Source: Sulfurovum sp.
GTDB lineage: Bacteria > Campylobacterota > Campylobacteria > Campylobacterales > Sulfurovaceae
Length of the DNA: 5,244 nt
Direction of reading: 5' to 3'
NCBI GenBank assembly: GCA_022729615.1
Contig: DZAQ01000090.1
Span: 1 to 5,244 of the forward strand
Shown here piece after piece: positions 1 to 4,086 of this stretch (position 1 is the first letter of the stretch; every line of letters begins with the position of its first letter). A program made the translations under genes and the position numbers. The notes below the pieces were generated by a model. That model did not search any database, had not been told where the DNA came from, and saw only the letters and a program-made list of their open reading frames with translations.

Positions 1-87
1 AAGTATCAGAATAGGTTGGTTGCCTATCAAACAAAAGCCTGACGCAGCGAAATAGCTTGCGCTTGAATAAAAACTATAAAGGAAATT
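1..87 (+). other. 5' flank of rpmE with two small inverted repeats
   Basis: No complete gene is visible here. Two short stems can be drawn. The first pairs ATAGG (11-15) with CCTAT (23-27) around a 7-nt loop. The second pairs CGCAGC (43-48) with GCTTGCG (55-61), with one bulged T and a 6-nt loop. Neither is followed by a T-run, so neither looks like an intrinsic terminator. All three frames on this strand hit stops (10-12, 40-42, 52-54), so the stretch could contain the last few codons of an upstream gene. In Campylobacter jejuni I recall an rsmE-type methyltransferase there, but the residues are too few to assign. The rest is probably the leader of rpmE. No convincing -10/-35 pair is seen. 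Confidence 0.4.
78..83 (+). promoter_or_regulatory. Shine-Dalgarno of rpmE
   Basis: AAAGGA lies 4 nt before the ATG at 88 and 7 nt before the ATG at 91. The second spacing is the usual one and helps decide the start in favour of 91. Confidence 0.7.
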
Positions 88-90
88 ATG

Positions 91-291
91 ATGAAAAAAG
101 ATATTCATCCAAATTATGTTGCTTGTGCTGTGACATGTGCGTGCGGCAACAAATTTGAAATCAAATCTGACAAAGAGGTGATGTCGATCGACATCTGCAA
201 CGAGTGTCACCCATTCTTTACGGGATCTGAGAAGGTCGTGGATGTTGCGGGCAGAATCGACAAATTTAAGAAAAAATATAAATTGTCATAG
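91..291 (+). CDS. rpmE: 50S ribosomal protein bL31 (zinc-binding type)
   Basis: Ribosomal protein bL31 sits on the large subunit near the central protuberance and forms an intersubunit bridge with the 30S head. The product is 66 aa, close to the usual 66-70. It opens MKKDIHP, the family signature, and contains the conserved CHPFFTG block (39-45). Cysteines at 16 and 18 (CAC) and at 36 and 39 (CNEC) match the four zinc ligands of the 'C+' form, so this is the zinc-containing L31 rather than the zinc-free paralogue. Cys12 is an additional, non-ligand cysteine. Two consecutive ATGs occur at 88 and 91. I choose 91 because it gives the canonical N-terminus and a 7-nt Shine-Dalgarno spacing; starting at 88 only adds one Met. 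The lysine-rich C-terminus is typical. It is the first recognisable gene of the run and is separated from rsmI by 98 nt containing a hairpin. Confidence 0.96.
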   Translation: MKKDIHPNYVACAVTCACGNKFEIKSDKEVMSIDICNECHPFFTGSEKVVDVAGRIDKFKKKYKLS

Positions 292-294
292 TTT

Positions 295-327
295 CATCTG
301 CATATCGGGCTCTGCTCGTATGCGATG
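295..327 (+). promoter_or_regulatory. Long bulged hairpin just after rpmE
   Basis: Starting 4 nt after the rpmE stop, 295-309 can pair with 315-327 to give about 13 base pairs: four, then a bulged T (299), five, a bulged T (305), then four including one G-T wobble. The loop is CTCTG at most. The downstream bases (CGGAATATTG) are not a T-run, and the nearest T-rich stretch (TCTTTTATC, 342-350) starts about 14 nt beyond the stem, so it is not a standard intrinsic terminator. A role as mRNA 3' stabiliser, processing site or partial attenuator separating abundant bL31 from the low-abundance methyltransferases is inference. Confidence 0.5.
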
Positions 328-393
328 CGGAATATTGTAACTCTTTTATCCAACTCTCAAAGCGACTCTCCAAAATTTAGGCAAACAGCATGA
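325..393 (+). CDS. Possible 22-codon ORF overlapping the rsmI start
   Basis: An ATG at 325 opens a 22-codon frame, starting MRNIVTLL and ending FRQTA, whose TGA (391-393) overlaps the rsmI ATG (390-392) as ATGA. Such overlaps are typical of translational coupling. Against it, there is no Shine-Dalgarno before 325 and its start codon lies in the right arm of the 295-327 hairpin. It resembles no protein I know. I list it only as a candidate leader ORF; chance occurrence in a 98-nt gap is quite possible. Confidence 0.13.
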   Translation: MRNIVTLLSNSQSDSPKFRQTA

Positions 394-1205
394 TAACATT
401 CATCCCAACTCCCATCGGAAATCCCCAAGACATTACACTGCGAGCTATGAAGCATTTTGAAAATGCCGAACTCTTTTTTTGTGAGGATACCCGTGAAACC
501 AAACGGCTTTTGCGGCTTTTGAGCGAGCGTTTCGGTCTCGCTCTTCCTGAAGCGGAGTTCGTCTCTTTCAATGAGCACAACGGCAGACAGAGGCTCGAGG
601 AGTGGGGAGCTGTTTTGAGCCAAAAAGAGGTGGTCTATGTCAGTGATGCCGGGATGCCGGTGATCTCTGACCCCGGGCAAATACTTGTGGCGTATTGTCA
701 AGAACATGGATTAGCCTATGATGTGCTTCCCGGCGCTTCTGCCGTGGTCACGGCGTATGCGGCAAGCGGGTTTGAAGAGGGTGAATTTCTCTTTTTTGGC
801 TTCCTGCCGCACAAAGGGAGCGAACGAGCCGCCAAGCTCGGCGAAGCCCTCAATACAGGCTACAATACTCTTTTGTATGAGTCGCCGCATCGCCTGCTGA
901 AGCTGCTGGAGGAGATAGCTGCCATTGATGGCGAACGAACCCTTTTTGCCTGCAAAGAGTTGACAAAAAAATTTCAAACCTACTACAAAATGAGCGCCAA
1001 AGAGCTTCTCGAAAGACTCAAAGAGGAGCAGATCAGGGGTGAGTGGGTTGTAGTGATCAGAGGGCAGAAGAGTGAACGAAAAGGGCTTTACCTCGAAGAT
1101 ATCAAGAGGCTCGATATCGCCCCCAAACCCAAAGCAAAACTCCTTTCGCTGGTGAGTGATGAGAGTATCAAGGAGTGGTATGAGAGGCTCATCAAGGAGA
1201 GTTAG
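390..1205 (+). CDS. rsmI: 16S rRNA (cytidine-1402-2'-O)-methyltransferase RsmI
   Basis: RsmI uses S-adenosylmethionine to methylate the ribose 2'-OH of C1402 in the 16S rRNA decoding centre; RsmH adds the N4-methyl to the same base. The 271-aa product has the tetrapyrrole-methylase-like fold signatures in order: PTPIGN (6-11) with DITLRAM, CEDTRETKRLL (31-41), SDAGMPVISDPG (85-96), LPGASAVVTAYAASG (113-127), FFGFLPHKG (135-143), LYESPHRLL (162-170) and the CKELTKKF block (188-195). Escherichia coli RsmI is somewhat longer (286 aa); the C-terminal tail here (about 228-271) is charged and less conserved. In the DAGTP motif Thr is replaced by Met89. The ATG at 390 places the PTPIGN motif right at the N-terminus as expected, with a modest AGG at 379-381 as ribosome site. 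The gap to rlmB is 46 nt. Confidence 0.96.
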   Translation: MITFIPTPIGNPQDITLRAMKHFENAELFFCEDTRETKRLLRLLSERFGLALPEAEFVSFNEHNGRQRLEEWGAVLSQKEVVYVSDAGMPVISDPGQILVAYCQEHGLAYDVLPGASAVVTAYAASGFEEGEFLFFGFLPHKGSERAAKLGEALNTGYNTLLYESPHRLLKLLEEIAAIDGERTLFACKELTKKFQTYYKMSAKELLERLKEEQIRGEWVVVIRGQKSERKGLYLEDIKRLDIAPKPKAKLLSLVSDESIKEWYERLIKES

Positions 1206-1236
1206 GCGCGCCCCAATGCAGGATATAGCAAAAGTT

Positions 1237-1251
1237 GGATAAAATCCCCCT
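1237..1251 (+). promoter_or_regulatory. -10-like element implying a possible leaderless rlmB transcript
   Basis: TAAAAT at 1240-1245 fits the TAwAAT type of -10 box used by the Campylobacterota housekeeping sigma factor, whose promoters often lack a clear -35. Seven bases after its last T is the A of the rlmB ATG (1252), where transcription would be expected to start. No good Shine-Dalgarno lies at normal distance: the only purines, GGA at 1237-1239, are 12 nt away. The element also forms a small inverted repeat, GGAT-AAA-ATCC (1237-1247). This is a candidate only; read-through from rsmI is equally possible. Confidence 0.35.
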
Positions 1252-1938
1252 ATGATTATTTATGGAAAGCAGGTATGTCTCTACGCGCTTGAGCATCACC
1301 CGGATCGGATCAAAACACTCTATATAGCAAAAAAAGGGATACTCCCGCAGCCGCTTTTTGAACGCTTCAAGCCGATGGTGAAGTTTCTTGAAGAGAAGTG
1401 GGCGAATGCTATGAGCAAAGGGGGCAACCATCAGGGCATTTTGCTGGAGGTGGAGGAGTTTGAGTGCAGTGATTTTGCGCAGATCAAAAAGAGTGATTTT
1501 TTGCTCATTCTTGATGGCTTGACCGATACCGGCAATATCGGCGCTATCATCAGAAGCGCCTATGCGCTTGGCGTGGAAGGGGTGATCGCAACCGGAGTGC
1601 GGCAGCTCAATTACGCGGCGATCACCCGCACGAGCACCGGCGCCCTCTTGGATATGCCGTTTATGGTAGCCGATAATATTTTGGATATCTTCAATGAGCT
1701 GCATCAGCTAGGATATGTCTCCTATGGCGCCTCGATGGAGGGTGAGCCTGTCGAGTCCAAAATATTTGCCGGTAAGCGGGTATTGGTTTTGGGAAGCGAG
1801 GGTGAAGGATTGTCCAAAAAGGCACGCTCAAAAGTAAAAGAGACGGTTGCTATCGGGATGAAGCACCAATTTGATTCACTCAATGTTTCGGCAGCAGCTG
1901 CTATTTTAATACACAGGATGGGATATGCAATTAGATGA
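1252..1938 (+). CDS. rlmB: 23S rRNA (guanosine-2251-2'-O)-methyltransferase RlmB (SpoU/TrmH family)
   Basis: RlmB is a SPOUT-class methyltransferase that 2'-O-methylates G2251 in the peptidyl-transferase P loop of 23S rRNA. The 228-aa protein starts with the L30e-like substrate-binding domain (IYGKQVCLYAL, 3-13) and its HQG element (60-62). The SPOUT catalytic domain follows, with all three motifs: LDGLTDTGNIGAIIRSAYALG (88-108, with Asn95 and Arg101), VLVLGSEGEGLSKKAR (177-192, with Glu183), and SLNVSAAAAIL (209-219, with Asn211). The N-terminal domain and HQG favour RlmB over tRNA methyltransferase TrmH, although exact rRNA position is inferred from the family. It is slightly shorter than the E. 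coli protein (243 aa). The start at 1252 is the only in-frame choice giving the IYG motif, but it lacks a close Shine-Dalgarno. Its last 14 nt overlap the next gene. Confidence 0.93.
   Translation: MIIYGKQVCLYALEHHPDRIKTLYIAKKGILPQPLFERFKPMVKFLEEKWANAMSKGGNHQGILLEVEEFECSDFAQIKKSDFLLILDGLTDTGNIGAIIRSAYALGVEGVIATGVRQLNYAAITRTSTGALLDMPFMVADNILDIFNELHQLGYVSYGASMEGEPVESKIFAGKRVLVLGSEGEGLSKKARSKVKETVAIGMKHQFDSLNVSAAAAILIHRMGYAIR
1915..1918 (+). promoter_or_regulatory. Shine-Dalgarno of the RodZ-like gene, inside rlmB
   Basis: AGGA at 1915-1918 is 6 nt before the ATG at 1925. It lies within the last codons of rlmB, which supports the overlapping start and suggests translational coupling. Confidence 0.65.
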
Positions 1939-2836
1939 CCTCTTTGACAAGCAATCGATAGAGAGTATTGCCAAAAAAACCAAGTTATCACCAGAGATAA
2001 TCGCAAAACTTCTCAGCAAGGAGTTTGAAGGGCTCCAAAAAACTCAAGCGCTTGGGGCGCTCTCGATCATTGAGCGGGAATATGGCATTAGTCTGGAGTC
2101 ATTGAGAGAGGAGTGCAAGAGCCATTTTGCGGATCATAAGCTCTCCGGTATCATACCGGCAAGTGTTGCTCCTCTGCGCAAAGAGGGACGAACCGGTTCA
2201 AAAATATTTATGCTGCTCTTTTTGGCTGCAGTTATTTTTGGCGCTTGGTATTTTTTCGCCGACTACTATAAGGAGAAAATCGGATCAATGGTTTCTCAAG
2301 AAGGGCTTTTGATCGCTCCTGCGGAACTTGATGAAAATAGGGCTGTCGAACAAGCCAAACCAAAAGAGGCGCAGGCTGAGACAATTATGCCGGAACAAAA
2401 ATCGGCAGCCATTAATGAAGACAATTTCTCTACCGTGGAGACCAATAGCGCTCAGGCAGCTACTCCTCTCACGGAAGAAGCAGTAGCCGATGCAAATAAA
2501 AGTGAAGCCAATGCCGCCCAAGAGACCAATGAAACCAATCTGACGACCGAAACACCTCTCTCGTATGAAAATATTACACTGATGCCGCTAAAAACAATGT
2601 GGTTTCGCTTGGTTGATCTGGAGAGCAAAAAACAGACCAAGTTCATGCGGAGCAAAAAGCTTGAAATTGACCTCAAGGAGCATGGATGGCTCTTTTCGAC
2701 TTCGGGCGCAGCATTTTCTTTGATCGCCAATGGTGTCATTGAGGAGTTTGCTGATAAAAAAGAGCACTACTTTCGGTTTGATCGGGATGGAATACACCCA
2801 ATTAGTAATAGCGAATTTCAAAAAGCTTTGCGTTAG
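1925..2836 (+). CDS. Single-pass membrane protein with RodZ-like architecture
   Basis: This 303-aa protein has no assigned function that I can vouch for, but its layout is clear. Residues 11-65 (SIESIAKKTKLS, then a helix reaching LESLREEC) resemble the RodZ-type helix-turn-helix in spacing and in the TK-L/I-S element, with the first helix shortened. A basic stretch RKEGRTGSK (85-93) precedes one transmembrane helix (about 94-112, IFMLLFLAAVIFGAWYFFA), giving an N-inside topology. Residues about 130-215 form a disordered, E/A/N/T-rich periplasmic linker. Residues about 216-303 form a compact, strand-rich domain with MWFRLVD and IDLKEHGWLFSTSGAAFSL, similar in pattern to the RodZ C-terminal DUF4115. 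RodZ anchors MreB in rod-shape control; that role here is inference. Four PglB-type sequons centre on Asn167, 191, 202 and 205. The position matches the C. jejuni membrane-protein gene Cj0152c as I recall it. It starts 14 nt inside rlmB and ends 8 nt before the aminotransferase. Confidence 0.85.
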   Translation: MQLDDLFDKQSIESIAKKTKLSPEIIAKLLSKEFEGLQKTQALGALSIIEREYGISLESLREECKSHFADHKLSGIIPASVAPLRKEGRTGSKIFMLLFLAAVIFGAWYFFADYYKEKIGSMVSQEGLLIAPAELDENRAVEQAKPKEAQAETIMPEQKSAAINEDNFSTVETNSAQAATPLTEEAVADANKSEANAAQETNETNLTTETPLSYENITLMPLKTMWFRLVDLESKKQTKFMRSKKLEIDLKEHGWLFSTSGAAFSLIANGVIEEFADKKEHYFRFDRDGIHPISNSEFQKALR

Positions 2837-2840
2837 GAGA
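2835..2840 (+). promoter_or_regulatory. Shine-Dalgarno of the aminotransferase gene
   Basis: AGGAGA begins in the stop codon of the preceding gene and continues as a purine run GAGAGA up to the ATG at 2845. This is a strong ribosome site and indicates that ribosomes finishing the membrane protein can reinitiate here. Confidence 0.75.
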
Positions 2841-2844
2841 GAGA

Positions 2845-4086
2845 ATGTTTGATGAGATACAGTTTGAAAAGATAAATCGTCTGCCAAAATATATTTTTGC
2901 GCAGATCAACGAGCTCAAGATGGATGCGCGCAGGAGAGGCGAGGATATCATCGACTTTTCGATGGGCAATCCTGATGCCACCACGCCGCAGCCTATCGTA
3001 GATAAGCTATGCGAAACCGCCAACAAACCCAAGACGCACGGATATAGCGCCAGCAAGGGAATATATAAATTGCGCAAAGCCATGAGCAGCTGGTATAAGC
3101 GTAAATATAATGTAGATCTTGATTGTGACAGTGAAGTAGTGGCGGTCATGGGGAGCAAAGAGGGGTATGTGCATCTCGTGCAGGCTATCTCCAACCCCGG
3201 AGATGTCGCGATCGTACCCGATCCAACCTATCCTATACACTCTCAGGCTTTTGTGCTTGCAGGCGCCAATGTCGAGAAGATGCAGCTTGTTTTTGATCCG
3301 GAGACTTTTGCGGTTGATGAGGATCGTTTCTTCGCTGATGTACAGGAGGCGCTTGACAATTCCGTGCCAAAGGCAAAATTTCTGATTGTCAATTTCCCCC
3401 ACAATCCAACTACGGCTACGGTCACCCCGCAATTTTATGAGCGGCTTGTAGCGCTCGCGAAAGAGAAACGCTTTTATATTATCTCCGATATCGCCTATGC
3501 CGATATCACTTTCGACGGCTACCGCACCCCGTCAATACTCGCAGTCGAGGGCGCCAAAGATGTCGCCGTGGAGTGCTACACCCTCTCCAAGAGCTTCAAT
3601 ATGGCAGGATGGCGCGTGGGGTTCATCTGCGGGAACAAAAAACTTGTCGGTGCGCTGCAAAGCATCAAGTCATGGCTTGATTATGGGATGTTTACGCCCA
3701 TTCAGGTAGCGGCGACTGTGGCGCTAGACGAGTATGGGGATATCCCTGAGACACTAGTCATTCCGATGTATAAAAAAAGAAGAGATGTGCTCATCGAGGC
3801 ATTTGCCAATGCCGGATGGCCGCTCTCTAAGCCAAATGCGAGTATGTTCGTCTGGGCGAAAATCCCGGAAATAGCGATCGAGATGGGTTCGTTGGAGTTT
3901 TCAAAACAGCTTCTTGTGAAGGCGGGTGTCGCGGTAAGTCCGGGGATCGGTTTTGGAAAATACGGTGATCAATATGTGCGCATTGCACTTATCGAAAACG
4001 AGAACCGTATCCGCCAAGCAGCGAGAAATATACGAAAATTCCTAAAAGATTTAGAGGCTGAGACAATGGAGAAGAAAAATGGTTAA
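2845..4086 (+). CDS. alaC: PLP-dependent class I/II aminotransferase, AlaC type
   Basis: A cytosolic fold-type I aminotransferase. The closest match I recall is E. coli AlaC (glutamate-pyruvate aminotransferase), with near-identical blocks: LPKYIFAQINELKMDARRRG (13-32), DFSMGNPD (37-44), THGYSASKGI (64-73), GSKEG (103-107), DPTYPIH (126-132), MAGWRVGF (253-260) and SPGIGFGKYGD (365-375). Catalytic residues are visible: Lys249 in TLSKSFNMAGWR is the PLP Schiff-base lysine, Asn187 is in NFPHNPTT, Asp215 and Tyr218 contact the cofactor, and Arg379 in YVRIALIEN should bind the substrate carboxylate. Length 413 aa matches AlaC. The expected reaction is pyruvate plus glutamate to alanine plus 2-oxoglutarate. 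Databases sometimes label such proteins aspartate or LL-diaminopimelate aminotransferase, and adjacency to hom leaves aspartate-family substrates open. The family is sure, the substrate less so. The last 8 nt overlap hom. Confidence 0.92.
   Translation: MFDEIQFEKINRLPKYIFAQINELKMDARRRGEDIIDFSMGNPDATTPQPIVDKLCETANKPKTHGYSASKGIYKLRKAMSSWYKRKYNVDLDCDSEVVAVMGSKEGYVHLVQAISNPGDVAIVPDPTYPIHSQAFVLAGANVEKMQLVFDPETFAVDEDRFFADVQEALDNSVPKAKFLIVNFPHNPTTATVTPQFYERLVALAKEKRFYIISDIAYADITFDGYRTPSILAVEGAKDVAVECYTLSKSFNMAGWRVGFICGNKKLVGALQSIKSWLDYGMFTPIQVAATVALDEYGDIPETLVIPMYKKRRDVLIEAFANAGWPLSKPNASMFVWAKIPEIAIEMGSLEFSKQLLVKAGVAVSPGIGFGKYGDQYVRIALIENENRIRQAARNIRKFLKDLEAETMEKKNG
4068..4074 (+). promoter_or_regulatory. 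Shine-Dalgarno of hom, inside the aminotransferase gene
   Basis: GGAGAAG ends 4 nt before the ATG at 4079 (the GGAG core is 7 nt away). It lies in the final codons of the preceding gene and fixes the hom start. Confidence 0.75.

Noticed and set aside
1..42. Possible C-terminus of an upstream gene ending at TGA 40-42 (reads ...VAYQTKA)
   Set aside because: Only 13 codons are visible and they match nothing I recognise; another frame stops at 52-54 and the third at 10-12, so no choice can be supported.
357..707. 116-codon minus-strand open frame covering the rsmI start
   Set aside because: Antisense to conserved RsmI motifs and without a ribosome site or recognisable domain.
1205..1212. GGCGCGCC palindrome after the rsmI stop
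   Set aside because: An isolated 8-bp palindrome with no extension or T-run; too short to be a terminator and not repeated elsewhere in the window.
1192..1704. 170-codon open frame on the minus strand
   Set aside because: It lies antisense to the conserved N-terminal and motif-1 region of rlmB, has no recognisable domain, and its composition is that of a shadow frame.
2802..3432. Minus-strand open frames of 130 and 141 codons
   Set aside because: They overlap each other and lie opposite the highly conserved first half of the aminotransferase; no family resemblance.
4066..4081. ATG at 4066 as an alternative hom start
   Set aside because: It is in frame with the aminotransferase, not with hom; the ATG at 4079 has the correct Shine-Dalgarno spacing and gives the Rossmann motif at the expected N-terminal position.
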